Below are positions 35,820 to 48,665 of a stretch of 64,000 bases of DNA, one piece after another. Below the pieces are notes generated by a model, which had not been told where the DNA came from, ran no database searches, and saw only the letters and a list, made by a program, of their open reading frames with translations. Every line of letters begins with the position of its first letter. Within the stretch, counting starts at the first letter, position 1. The position numbers were made by a program, and so were the translations under genes. This DNA is from Solanum dulcamara (lineage: Eukaryota > Streptophyta > Magnoliopsida > Solanales > Solanaceae), in contig NC_077238.1 of the NCBI RefSeq assembly GCF_947179165.1, forward strand, positions 76,189,257-76,253,256, given 5' to 3'.

Positions 35820-37620
35820 TTAAAAAATTAAGTGGCGATTCTTTTTTTTTCTAAAATTGAATTTTTTCAAAAAGTTGAAATTAATTTTAAAATGTCTATT
35901 TTCCAACATAACAGGTGCCTCAACCTCTTTCATTGTTTTATCAATTGTCATGTCTCCTTCCTCTTCTTGAGAAGGTTCTTCCATATTATGATTTGTTTGC
36001 TTCTTCTTTTTTTCGAGGATTTTTATCCTTGAAACTGATTGGTCTACCACGTTTTATGCATAATTTAGACATAATTACATTAATTAATTGTCCTACTAGA
36101 ATATCAACTCGAATTGAAGCATTAGCAGCTGGAATATGAGATTTAGTAATTCTTGATAGGCCAGTGAATGCATCTGGCAGTTGATTTGCAATATTTTGCA
36201 ATTGAATTATCTTTTGAACTTTTACTTCACATTTATTTATACGAGGATCTAAATGAGATAGTGATAATACATTGTAATCTATTTCCTCTTTCAGCTGCTT
36301 ATTTTCTCCTCCTAATATTGCGTATACGGATTCATCAAAATCACAATCAACAAATCTTGCAGCAAATAAATTTCTAGTCATAGGTTCCAAATATTTTATG
36401 ATAGAAAGAGATTAATACTCAACATATATCCCAGCCTTCTTTGGAGACCCATCTTTATCCGTTGTGGTGGAGCAATCGGAACATATACCGTACATCAAAA
36501 TATTCTAAGATGGAATATGTTCGGCTCCTAACCAAAAGTCAATTGTACTTTATGATAACTTGTGGGTCTGATCCGTACAAGACTTGCTGCATGCAAAATA
36601 GCATGACCACATAATGAAATGGGAAGTTTTGTTCTCATAAGCATTGGCCTAACAATTAATTGGAGGAGTTTAATCAATAATTTTATCAGATCATTTTAAG
36701 TATGAACATAAGCAATCGGATGCTCAATTATTATCCTAATGGACAAACAATAATTATAAAATGTCTGAGATGAGAACTCACCAGCATTATCAAGACGAAT
36801 TATCTCTATTGTATGATATGAAAATTATGCTCTTAACTTAATTATTTGAGCAAATAATCTCGCAAATGTCATATTCCGAGTTGAAAATAAATTCACATGT
36901 GACCATATTATAGATGCATCTATTAAAACTATATAATATTTAAATGGACCACATGATGGGTGAATGAGCCCACATATATCACCCTATATACGTTTCAGAA
37001 ATATTGGAGATTTAATTCCCACTTTGATTACTGATTGTCTAGTAACTAATTTACCTTAAGAACATGCAGCACAAGAAAATTTTTTAAATTGAAGAATCTT
37101 TTGATTATTCAAAGAGTGTCCATGTGAACTCTCAATTCTTCTGCGCATTATATTAGAACCGAGATGGCCTAACCGGTCATAGCAGATAATAAAATCATCT
37201 GAGTTAGTAAACCTTTGGTTTACTGTGACATGTATTTTAACCATGCTAATACTTATGAAGTATAATCCGGATGAAAGAGTGGGTAACTTTTCAAGTATAA
37301 ATTTCTTGTCCGACATCATTGTAGTAATATAAAGATATTCAATATTTTTATCATTTGTAGTCTCAATATGATATTCATTTTGAAGAATGTCTTTGAAACT
37401 TAATTATTTTGAGACTTACTACAATATAATGCTTCATTAATTATCAAATTTGTTCCTCTGATAAGTACAACTTTAGCATTCCAGATCCTTCAATTAATCT
37501 TGTACTACCAAATATTGTATTAGCATTAGCTTCTTTTATGATAAAATTATAATGATCTGTCCCCTTCATTAGAAATACACCAATAGGAAAGAAATTTGGG
37601 GTAGAAAACTTTGAATAGTA
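35820..37620 (-). pseudogene. Old copia pol remnant: GAG-pre-integrase, integrase, linker
   Basis: On minus, 37319-37056 has the GAG-pre-integrase segment (CYDRLGHLGSNIMRRRIESS, CAACS). 37050-36400 is decayed integrase DNA. 36390-35986 is the integrase-to-RT linker (LSHLDPRINKCEVKVQKI, KRGRPISFKDKNPRK). 36050-35880 continues the acidic linker. Several stops and frame changes make it non-functional. Neighbours: interrupted at 30600-35819 by inserted DNA and at 37620 by a gypsy element. Confidence 0.78.
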
Positions 37621-39321
37621 ACTTTGAAAAAAATTAGCATACGCTAAACTTGGACAAATTCTGAGTCAGGTGAAGTTTAGGGTGGTCATGTGAATTATGG
37701 GAGGTCAAATTTCTAGTCTGATTGGAGAGACTGATAGCCAGGACGATACAAAGTATTTATGGCTTCACAGAATCGCATTCGGGTGAATAAATCTCTCGAA
37801 ATCAAAATTAGCGTGAAAGGTATAGTTTAATACGTCTTTGGAAAGAGGTGTTTGTGAAATGGGGGCTTTGAGCATAAACTCCGAGCTCACTATTTTTGTT
37901 CAACCCGCCAGAGCAGGATGGGTCTCGCCAGAGCGAGGCAGTGGTGACTTAAGTCGTGACAAAGTCCAAAAATAATCTTTTTCTGTAAAATCAGTTTCTA
38001 AGACTTCAAGAATCGACCTCGGACGAATTCTATCAACTTTCCACGGATTACCACTCTTAAGGTAAGGATTTTACTACCTAAATTCATTCTTTGATTTCTA
38101 GAACCTAGAAATTATGGTTGGTAATCATTGGGGGAGGGTTTAAACTGAAAACTAATGGTGGGAAATAGCCCTAGGGTGGGGTTAGGATCATGGGTTTGAC
38201 CTAGGGTGTAAATTGTGTTATATTTCATGATAGTTAGGCCATTTAATTGATCTTTTATATGTATTTACTATTTTCTAGATCAAGAACGAGAAGAACGAAC
38301 CCGGAAAGGGAAGGCTCTTGCATTGTAAAGTTGTTGAAGCTTGAATTTAAGGTAAGTGATGGTCTAGTTCTCTGTTTGTGTTTCATATACTTGCTAAATT
38401 GATTCATGATATGCATGTGTGTATATGAATAGGGAAAAATGCTAGATTATGTGTGAAATGATACATTGCTAGCCTGTTTTTGTGATTAACTTATTCTTTG
38501 TGATATAAATATTGTAAATACTGAATATAATTGCAATTGTGGTATTTTTGGATTGGGTGTCATGTTCCAACACATAATTGGATTAGGTGTCACATTTTGA
38601 CATATTATTAGATCGTGTGTCTCATTCCGACATAAAGTTGATTATTTGTAGGTCTCCCGAGAGGACCATTGTGTGAAGTTATAGCATGTGGAAGGTATTG
38701 AGTTGTGATGTTGCTGAATATAGTTGAACTTGAGATAAGTTGACTTATTTTGTATATGTATATGCCTATTGTGTTGAATTTACTTATCTATGATCCGCTT
38801 ACTGGCTAACCGTATGATTCTACCAGTACATCATTATTTTTGTGAACTGATACTTCTCTTGTTTCGCTATTTTTTTGAGTACAAGGCATATTTATCCGAC
38901 TGTGAGGAGACCTCGGTTAGAAGAGTAAAAGCTTGTTAGAAGTCCAAGGGTAAGCTATACTGTCATGCTGTCATGGATTTCCTCATTAGTCTAGTCCTTC
39001 TTTTGGGACTCAGATGTTCAGACTTTGTTTAGTATTTTGAGTTCTTTCTAAAGTGTTCCCCTTTTCTTACATTGAAATTTGTTGGAGTTTTGTTACGGAC
39101 GACTTTAAGTTCCTTGGATGTATTTACTTTCGCAAATTTTAGATTGATAACTAGGTATTTTCTGAGTTTATGGGAACTCGGCATTTATTCTTGATTTAAA
39201 TCTACTTCCGCATCTTTAAGATTGTGTATACTTTGCGATTATTATTATTGGACTATTTAAGATAGTTCTCCCATCGGAGAGTTAGAGAGGGTATCAGTCA
39301 CGACGGGTCAGGGTCATGACA
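37620..39321 (+). repeat. 5' LTR of Ty3-gypsy element
   Basis: Ends GGTCATGACA at 39321. Its body resembles the inverted solo LTR at 46729-48455 (CCACGGATT-like and CATCTTTAAGATTG blocks). The start is approximate. Confidence 0.65.
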
Positions 39322-39325
39322 AAGT

Positions 39326-39337
39326 TGGTATCAGAAC
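39326..39337 (+). promoter_or_regulatory. Gypsy primer-binding site (initiator Met tRNA type)
   Basis: TGGTATCAGAAC lies 4 bp after the LTR end; the plant Met-tRNA primer site is normally TGGTATCAGAGC. Confidence 0.85.
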
Positions 39338-42300
39338 ATAGGTTCGTTGATCTTATCGTACCAAAATGAGTCTAGTAAAGTCTTGCGGAATGGTATAGAG
39401 ACGTTTGTACTTTTCTTCGAGAGGCTACAAAATTTTAGAAAAAGTCTCATTGTTTCTTTCCTTAGTGCTATAACTTGATTTCAATTGGTAACTGGCGATC
39501 CAAATTGGTATCTAACCTCTTTCACTCCCTTATCCATAGATGGTCAATACTCGCTATAACGGTGTCGGACCCTAGCTCAAGTGGATCCAGAATAAGAGCC
39601 CACCATTCGAGGGCATGACAGAGGAAGAGGCAGGTAAGTGAGGCAAAGCAAGGGTAGAGGGAAAGCAGCACCTAGTAGAGTGGAGGTCCCCATTGAGGAG
39701 GTGCTAGTAGATGAGGCCCATCCTACTCCTAAAATGAGCTTGAGGGAGAGGTGAAAGTTGGAGAGGAGTAAGAACAGGCTGAATAGAGGGAGGACACTCA
39801 AACTGGGGCTGCTGATATTCCCCCTCTGGATTAAATATTTGCTAAGCAAATCATAGCTTTCCTGAGTGGGTTGGCTAGCACTAGCGCCACCTCCACCATG
39901 CCTGCAGCACCTGCTCTTGTTGCTCATCTGTTTGCTGCTGCAGCTCGACTGACAGATGAGATGGTCAACACTGATATATTTTTAGGCCACTAATGGGTCC
40001 TGTGATGACTGGTACTGAGCATGACATGCTCACCAAGTTCCTCAAACTCAAACTTCCAGTCTTTTATGGTATGAAAAATAAAGATGCCTATGAATTTATT
40101 CTTGATTGTTATGAGAGGTTGCACAAGATGGGTATAGTGCATCAGCATAGAGTGGAGTTTGTGATTTTTCATCTGCAGGGTGAGGCCAAGCAGTGATGGA
40201 GGGCTTATGTGGAGTGTCATTCGGCTGTGTTGTCCCCACTCACTTGGGTTCAATTTCATGCTTTGTTCTTAGAAAAGTATGTGCCCCATGCTTTGAGGGA
40301 TAGAAAGAAGGATGAGTTTATGGTTCTTGAGCAAGGAGGATTATCAGTGGCTGCTTATGAAGCCGAGTTTCATACATTATCTAGGTACGGTACCCAACTG
40401 GCCACTACAGAGGAGGAGAGGATCGTTTATTCGTGAAGGGGTTGAACTCCGAGTTGCAAATACTTTTTGTCCATATAACTTTGTCTGGCAGAAGTCTCAA
40501 CGAAGTCATAGACTTTCTTAAGAAGGTAGAAGATGTGAGAAAAGATGGGCAAGCCAAAGCTTTGGCTAAAAAGCCCAAGATTGCAGGTAACTTCTAGGGA
40601 TCCTATGGGTCAAGCAGGATGGTGAATTATTTCCTGACCAATTCAGTCAGCACTGCCCGCTTTTACTGGCAGTTTTTTAGGTACTCCACATCAGCATCAG
40701 GCCCATGAGGGTCAAGGAGTATCATTCCTAAGCAGCCACCTGTCCTTTGATCACGGCTATTTTAATTGTGGAAAGTCGGGCCATATTTGGGTTCCACTTA
40801 CTCCTATGTGTCTGTAAAATATGCCTTGGGTTTTGATGCACTGTGTGATATATTGGATGCCTTTGTACATGTTTCTACCCCTTTTGAAGAGTCAGTTATA
40901 GTCACCCATGTGTATCATGCTTGTTCTATTATGTTTATGGGATACCCGATTTGGGTTGACTTAGTAATCTTAGACATGAAAAATTTTGATGTGATCTTAG
41001 GCATGACTTGGTTGTCCCTCTATTTTGCCGTACTTAATTACAATGCAAAAACTATGGCTCTAGATATCTCGGGGTGAAAAAGGTTAGAGTGGAAAGGGGT
41101 ATACAAGTCTAAGCTAGCTAAGGTCATATCATTTCTTTAGAGTAGAAAAATGGTGGGCAGGGTTGTTTGGCATACTTGGCCCATATCTGGAATATGGAGG
41201 TAAAATATCTTACTATTGAGTTTATTCTAATAGTGTGAATTTTCGAAAGTTTTTCCTTCAAACTTGCTTAGTATGCCTCCTGATCGAGATATAAATCTCT
41301 ACATTGACTTAGAGTCGGGTAGTTGTTCAATTTCCATTCCTCCCTACCATATGGCTTCGCTAGAGTTGAGAGAGCTTAATTAAGGCTCGGATTCTGGAGC
41401 TTTTTGACAAGGGATTCATTCGTCCTAGTGCTTACCATTGGGGTGCTCCGATGTTATTTGTCAAGAAAAAGGATGGTAGTATGAGAATATGCATTGAGTA
41501 CCGACAACTGAATAAGGTCAATATCAGAAATAATTACCCTTTGACTCGTATTGATGACATTTTTGATTACAAGATGCTTCAGTATTTTCAAAAATTGATC
41601 TTAGGTCTGGGTATCATTAGTTGAAAATTAGGTTTGAAGATTTGCCCAAAATAGCTTTTAGGACTAGGTATAAGCACTATGAATTTTTAGTAATGTCCTT
41701 TGGGTTGACCAATGCACTTGAAGCCTTTATGAGTTTGATGAATAGGGTGTTCAAGCCGTTCCTGGTTTTATTCTTGATAGTGTTCATAGACAATATATTG
41801 GTATATTTAATGAGTGAACAGGAACATGCAGAGCATCTTCGAAATTATTTTAGGTGTTTTGGGAAGACAAAAGTTGTATGCAAAATTGTCTAAGTATTAA
41901 TTTTGGCTGCCTTCAGTTGCCTTTTTAGGTCATGTTGTTTCCAAAGAAGGAGTAATGGTGGATCAAAAGACTGAGGTAGTTAATAATTGGGCTAGGCCTA
42001 GTTCTGTGACCGAGGTTAGAAATTTTGTGGGACTGTCTAGTTATTATCGCATGTTCATGAAAATTTTTGCTTCTATTGCTACTCACTTGAACAAACTGAC
42101 TAAAAAGAAGGTGTCATTCGAGTGGACTAACAAGTGTGAAGAGAGCTTCCAAAAGCTCAAGACTCTTCTAACCATAACACCAATTTTGACCCTATCGATC
42201 GAAGGTAAAGACTTCATTATTTATTGTGATGCTTCACATTCCAATTTGGGTGCTGTGTTGATGCATGATAAGAATGTTGTAGCATATGCTTCACACCAAT

Positions 42301-42947
42301 TGAAGGTACATGAGAGGAACTACCCGACTTATGACTTGCAGTTGATAGCGGTAGTGTTTGCACTAAAAATCTGAAGACATAATCTGTATGGAGTCAAGTG
42401 CGAGTTGTTTACTGATCACTGCATCTTAGACCACATGTTAACCCAGAAAAATTTGAATTTGATACAGCAAAGGTGGATGGAGTTTCTTAAAGACTATGAT
42501 GTCACTATCTAGTACCATATATGTAAAGAAAATGTGGTAGCAGACGCGTTGAGCCAAAAACCGGTGAGCATGGACAATTTAGCCTATTTGGTGACTCTTA
42601 AGAGGCCCTTGGCTAGAGAAATTCATGCCTTGGAGGCCAGGTTTATGAGACTAGGCATCTTAGATAAAGGTGGGATAAGGCCAGAGTTGATCTAAGGCCC
42701 ACTTTCATAGAAGATATTAAGACCAAGCAGTTTGAGGATGTGATCGTAAATGAAATCAGAGGAAAAGTATTGATAGGCAAGGCCAAAGACTCAACACTTG
42801 ATGCTAGTGGGGTAATTCACTTTAGGGGAAGGATTTGTGTTCCTCGGGTAGATGGAATAATTCAAAATATTTTGTTTAAATCTCATAGTTCACGATACTG
42901 TATTCACCCAGGAGTGACTAGGATCTATCAAGACTTGAAACTATTTT

Positions 42948-44763
42948 TGTTACACCCCTCACTTTTGAACCTCAAGATGTGTTACTAACCTTCTTGAAAA
43001 TGTCCATGTGACCCCTACTCCCCCCACACATCAAATGATTCTAAGGAAGGAAGAATGTGTTACCCCATTGGAAATAGGGTCATGAGAAGTCAGAAGGAGT
43101 ACAGTTCATAATTCTTATCCACTTCGTGATGGTAGAACTCTTGTAATGGTTGAGCTATTGCCTTTTTAAGGCTTTTATATGATAAGAGATAATGTATGTA
43201 AAGCTTCTCTTTCCCTTCTTTTGGCATGTCTTCAAATTAAGTAGTGAATGATATGAGCTTGAGGATAAATCTACTCATAAAGGCCAAGCATAATTCACGA
43301 CCCTTATTTACTTCTTAATGAAAACACTCTTACAGTAATTGAACTAGGACTTCTCAAGCCTTCCATACATTAGGAAGTGAGGAGTACGTAAAGTTTATCT
43401 TTCTTTCTTTTGGGCATGTGTTAGTCTTAAGTAGATTGTGTATGTAATGTGGGAATAATTCCATTCATAGAACCCCGAGTATGGTTCTTCAATCTTATTT
43501 TCTTCTCGATATTAGAACCCCTGCGATAGTTGAGTTATGGACTTGTAAGTCTTTTATATGACGAAAAGTAGTACACGTGAAACCTATCCATTCCTTCTCT
43601 TGAAAGTAAGGTAAGTGTAGCGATATATGATATGAGTTAGAGGTGATTACATTTATAGGTTTCGGGTATAACTCATGACTTGTACTCACTTCTTGAGGTT
43701 AGAATTCTTAAAGTGGTTAAACTCCTATTCCTCGAGCCTTTTATATGTTGAATAATGATTGGAGGTGTAAGCTCCTATTCCTAGAGACTTTTTGACACAT
43801 CTTATGATGATATTCCAAGGTTTGCGTGCATGTATATGTATTATTATATATATAGGAATCGGGCCAAACGTTCCTCGGCACTAACATATTATATGTATAG
43901 GGTTTGGGTTGTATGTTCCTCGGCAGTAACACATAATATGTATAGGGATCGGATTGTACGTTCCTCGGCACTAACATATTATATGTATGGATCGGGTCGA
44001 ATGCTCTTCAGCATTAACCTGATATCTATATAGATCGGGCTGTACGTTCCACAGCGCCAACAGTATGTATATGCCTACGATGATAAAGTGATGCATTTGT
44101 TACACCGAGTCCCCGAGCGGGCCGGATACGGTATGTTATAATGGTATACAAGACCTTATTAGGTAAGGTATAGGTACAGTACTCTGTTAAATTTTATATT
44201 TATCCCCTGCACGCCTATGGTAACTGTAATTTCCTTATGATGTTTTGTACTTTACATACTCAGTACATATGTCGTACTGATCCCCTCGTTTCATGCCCGC
44301 AGGTATAGATGTATATATTGGAGATCCACTAGCTTAGGGTTTCCACTCAGCGATGTTGGGAGAGCTCCACTGTTCTAGAGCCTAATTTTTAATACTGGTC
44401 ATGTATTATGTATATATTTATTTGTCCAGGGATACGGCGGGGGCCCTGTCCCGCCATATGTTGTTGTCACTATTCTTAGAGGTCTGTAGACATATGTATA
44501 TGGGTTGTTTGTGAGTTTGGTTCTGTTGTGCCTAGACGGCATGTTGTAAATGTTCTTATGTTACAGCAGCCTTATTGGTTTGCGTGCCCTTTCATGCTAT
44601 GACACGAATGAAAGAGGCCACACATACACGACAAAGTTTTAACTCATTGGGTTTTTGTGAGTAGTATCACTTTGTTCATAGTTCAATTTGACTACAGTTG
44701 ATAGGTATGTATATGGGGGTCCAGGTCAGACCCCAGTTACAGCCTACGGGTTGGGTCGTGACA
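42948..44763 (+). repeat. Solo LTR inserted in gypsy integrase
   Basis: TGTTACACCCC at the start and GGGTCGTGACA at the end; flanks ATTTT and GTTTT share 4 of 5 bases. It separates the integrase zinc part (ending HPGVTRIYQDLK) from WPSIKKDIAEYISKC. It holds a tandem array of about 55-bp units with GTTCCTCGGCA(C/G)TAAC (about 43856-44070). Confidence 0.75.
43850..44070 (+). repeat. About 55-bp tandem repeat in the solo LTR
   Basis: GTTCCTCGGCACTAACATAT then ATGTATAGGNTNGGNTGTA recurs four times with changes. Confidence 0.8.
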
Positions 44764-45474
44764 GTTTTATTAGTGGCCTAGTATAAAGAAAGACATAGCC
44801 GAATATATATCCAAGTGTTAGAACTGTCAATAGGTGAAATACGTGATCCAAAAACCTGCGGGTTTGCTTCAAAGAATGCCCATTCCTGAATAAAAATGGG
44901 AGAGAATAGCCATGGATTTGGTGGTGGGACTTCCCAAGACTTTGGTAAAATATGACTCCATTTGGGTGGTGGTTGATAGGTTAACAAAGTCAGCGCACTT
45001 CATTCCGATTAGAGTGGACTACAATGAACAACAGTTGGCCAGGATTTATGTGAAGGAGATAATAAGGCTGCATGGGGTGCCCCTTTCTATCATTTCAGAC
45101 CGTGGTACACAGTTCACTTCCAAATTTTAGGGGAAGTTGCAAAAAGAGTTGGGCACTCAACTCACTTTCAGCATAGCTTTCCATCCACAGACAGACGGAC
45201 AGTCGGAAAGGACTATCCAGGTGTAGTAGATATGTTGAAGGCATGTGTTATAGACTTCGGGGGACATTAGGACAAGTTCTTAACCTTGTATGAGTTCTCC
45301 TACAACAATGGCTACCACTCCAGTATTGATATGACACCATTCGAAGCCCTATATAGAAGGGGATGCAAGTCTCCCATAGGGTGGTTTGAAAGTGGGGAAG
45401 TGGAGCCACTACGGGTTGACTTAGTGAGGGATGCACAAGATAAGGTAAGAAGCATCCAAGCTAAGCTTAAACAA

Positions 45475-45587
45475 GCATCTTTAAGATTGTGTATACTTTG
45501 CGATTATTATTGTGGGGCTATTTAGGATGGTTCTTCCACTGGAGAGTTAGAGTGGGTGCCAATCACAGCGGGGTTGGGGTCATTACA
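45475..45587 (+). repeat. 3' LTR remnant of the gypsy element, 113 bp
   Basis: GCATCTTTAAGATTGTGTAT to GGGGTCATTACA matches only the end of the 5' LTR (39213-39321). The coding region joins it directly, so the polypurine tract and most of the 3' LTR are deleted. Confidence 0.8.
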
Positions 45588-46728
45588 CAAATAAAAGAAA
45601 TATTTCTTATTTCTTAAAATAATGTGTGTTGTGACACTATCGATAAGACACATTATCATAATTGATTTTGGATCCAACTCATGACTTGTGAGTTTTCATA
45701 TTATTCATAAAAAAAGGATACATTATAAGAACGTGAAAAACTAATAACATAACAAAACTTAAGAAAATGTACTAAGAATGTAGAAATTAGTAAGACATAA
45801 TGCCTTTTGAAAAACATTTAAGAAGGACAACATAATAGCAAACATAATAGGAAAACAATTTTTTTATCCCAGTTAGATGATCAGTTCCTCATTCAATATT
45901 CTCATAGTAGTCTTCAGCTTTCAAATGAGTAATATTGGGGAGGCCTTTAAAATCATCATCTTATAAGCAAGATTTGCCTTAATATCTTTGTATTTATTTG
46001 AGGGAGTTGCTTCATTATCATCATTGCAAAAATTCAAGTGTGCCTCCACATTTTTTTAGAGAGCTTGATAAAGTCTCACAAAATGATCGGGCATACGATA
46101 ATCATGTGTCCAATGACCCTTCATACCACACCGGTGACAAAAATTGATTTTACCTCTGGAAGAATTATTTTGAGTAACTTTATTGTTCTCATGTTTATTT
46201 TTACCATGATGAAGATAATTATTTTTTCCTCTACCACGTCCTTGACCACGGCCACGATAATTATTTTGTTTTGGTTTAGACTGATTATGTATTGCTACTG
46301 CATTCGCTTCAGCGAATGGAGTAGACTCAGTGGGATGGACTTGATGATTTTTCATCAACAAAGTATTATTTTGCTCAGCCACAAGTAGGCATGTAATTAA
46401 TTCAGAATATTTTTAAACTCTTTTTCATGATATTGTTGTTGTAGCAACACATTTGAAGTGTGAAAAGTGAAATACTTTTCTCAAATAAGTCATCATCAGT
46501 GATAGTTTCTCCACATAATTTTAATATGAAACTTATTTTGTGAATAGCAGAATTATACTCAGATAAAATTTTAAAATCTCAAAATCGAAGGTGTATCCAC
46601 TCATATCGAGCTTTTGGTAACACCGTAAGTTTTAAGTGGTCATATCGATTCTTCAAATTAGTCCATAATTCAAGAGTCTTTTATAGTTAAATATTCAGTT
46701 TTTAATAGTTCATGAAGATGATGACGGA
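45588..46728 (-). pseudogene. Old copia gag C-terminal part and protease region
   Basis: On minus, 46728-46390 continues gag (LWTNLKNRYDHLKL, KLCGETITDDDLFEK), 46382-46056 has the glycine/arginine-rich part and the zinc knuckle CHRCGMKGHWTHDYR, in which the last Cys of CX2CX4HX4C is replaced by Tyr. 45690-45600 corresponds to the protease region (CLIDSVTTHT). It is interrupted by the gypsy element on its lower side and the solo LTR on its upper side. Confidence 0.75.
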
Positions 46729-48455
46729 TGTCACGACCCCGATCTGTCGTGACTGGAACTCACTCTAACTCTCCGGTGGGAGAACCATTCTAAACATCCC
46801 AACAACAATAATCATAGGTATACATAACTTAAAGATGCGAAAGCAGATTTAAGACAAAGATAAATATTGAGTTCTCATAAACTTAGAAAATAACTAGTTA
46901 TAACTCAAAATGTGCGGAAGTGAACACAACCCTAGGAACTGAAAGTCATCGTACCAAAACTCTAAAAACTAACAAGTCTAGAACAGGAGTACAACTCCAA
47001 ATAGAAACTAGTAACAAATAACCATTGTTTGAACATCTAAGTGGTGGAAAAGAAAAGGACTAGAAATAACGATAGAGTCCATGGCAGCCTGAAGAAACAG
47101 ATCACCGTTGAACTAGAAAACATAATCACTCCTCTAGACGAGTTCTCTTCGCAACCGGTTGAATATGACCTATACTCAACAAAAAGGCAGAGCAAGAGTA
47201 TTATCAGTATACAAAACAACAGTGTACTGGTAGGATCACGCAGTTAGCTAGTAAGTGGATCATAGACAATAAATTCAACATAATATGCATATACATACAC
47301 AAAATAAGTCAACTAATCTCAGGTTCACTCATATTCAGCAATATCACAACTTAATGTCTTCCACATGCTATAACTTCATGCAAGGGATCTACAAATAATT
47401 AACTTTGTGTCGAAATGTGACACCCGATTTCAATATGTGTTGAAATGTGACACCTAATACAATTATGTGTCAGAACAGGACACCCGATCCAATTATGTTT
47501 CATAACGTGAAACACGATCCAAGCATACCACAATCACAAAAACATTCAGTATTTACTTTTTTTATATCACTAAGAACAGGTTCATCATAAAAATAGGTCA
47601 GCAGGTGATCATTTCTCACATAATATAACATGTTTCCCTATTCATTTACATAGATGCAAGTCATGAAGCAATTTAACAAGTATATGAAATATAAACGGGA
47701 AACTAGACCATCACCTACCTTAAATTCAAGCGTCAACAACCTTATAATGCAAGAGCCTTCCCTTTTTGGGTTCGTTCTACTCGTTCTTGATCTAGAAAAT
47801 AGTAAATACATATAAAGGATCAACACAATAGCCTAACTATCAGGAAATATAACACAATTTCACACCCTAGGCCAACCCATGATCCTAACCTCACCCTAGG
47901 GCTATTTTTCACCATAGGTTTTCAGTTCAAACCCTCCCCAAATAATTACTAACCATACTTTATAGGTTCTAGAAATTAAAGTATGAATTTAAGGAATAAA
48001 ATCCTTACCTTAAGCATTGAAATCCGTAGAAAATCAATGAAAATCGCCCTAGGTCACCTCTTGAAGACTTAGGAACTATTTTGCAGAAAAGAACTATTCT
48101 GGGGCTTTTCACGACTTAAGCCCCGCAACTGTTCTGTTCTGGCGGAACCCATCCCGCTCTGGAGGTGGAAATCCCGCTCTAGCAGGATAGGTGAAGACAG
48201 AGAGCTCGTAAAGAGTCTCCAAGTCTTCCCTTTTACAACATACCCTCTTTTCAAGACGTATTAAAATATACCCTTCACGCCAACTTCAATTCCGAGAATT
48301 TTACTCACCCGAATGCGATTTCGTGAGGCCATAATTGTTTTGTATCGTACTAGCTATCAACCTATCCAATCAAATTGGAGGTTTGATCTCCAATTTTTCT
48401 GGCCCAAAATCCTTCCCCATTGGCCTATTCCTAACGAAGGAAACAGGCCGTTACA
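46729..48455 (-). repeat. Solo LTR in copia gag (gypsy family, minus strand)
   Basis: On plus it reads TGTCACGACCC to GGCCGTTACA. Flanks ACGGA (46724-46728) and ACAGA (48456-48460) share 4 of 5 bases. It resembles the 5' LTR at 37620-39321 in opposite orientation. No internal domain remains, so it is a solo LTR of 1727 bp. Confidence 0.82.
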
Positions 48456-48665
48456 ACAGAGAAAAATCATGGCCTTTTCTTTATCTTGGCTTGATACTTT
48501 ATTTCCTTATTTAATAGTATCACCAAGACCTTTAGCATCAAGATGAATTTCAGCATCAAGATGAATTTCAGCATCAAGATGAATTTCAGCATCAAGGATC
48601 CCTGATAAATTATTTTTTCTAGTAATGTCAAGTGCCACAAACTCGAGCTTTGATAAATTTGACAT
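48456..48665 (-). pseudogene. Old copia gag N-terminus
   Basis: On minus, ATG at 48665 starts MSNLSKLEFVALDITRKN, a typical copia gag start, then SGILDAEIHLDA. An 18-bp unit is repeated (48535-48595), which adds EIHLDA copies. Gag continues after the solo LTR at 46728. Confidence 0.75.
48535..48595 (-). repeat. 18-bp in-frame tandem repeat in copia gag
   Basis: ATCAAGATGAATTTCAGC repeats three to four times; 18 bp keeps the frame. Confidence 0.9.

Larger units (their letters stand above)
39540..45474 (+). pseudogene. Ty3-gypsy gag-pol, degenerate, split by a solo LTR
   Basis: Domains in order on plus: gag (39993-40560; [40 protein letters not shown]); a decayed zinc-knuckle region; retropepsin-like part (40766-41077, VILGMTWL); RT (about 41400-41890, [19 protein letters not shown], with FIDNILVY where DD is usual); RNase H (41955-42374, IIYCDASHSNLGAVLMH); integrase HHCC start (about 42740-42945); then, after the solo LTR, integrase core (44912-45130, [25 protein letters not shown]) and its end (45286-45474). 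Stops and shifts occur in most domains, and the RT active site has lost an Asp. No chromodomain is seen. Not functional. Confidence 0.85.
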
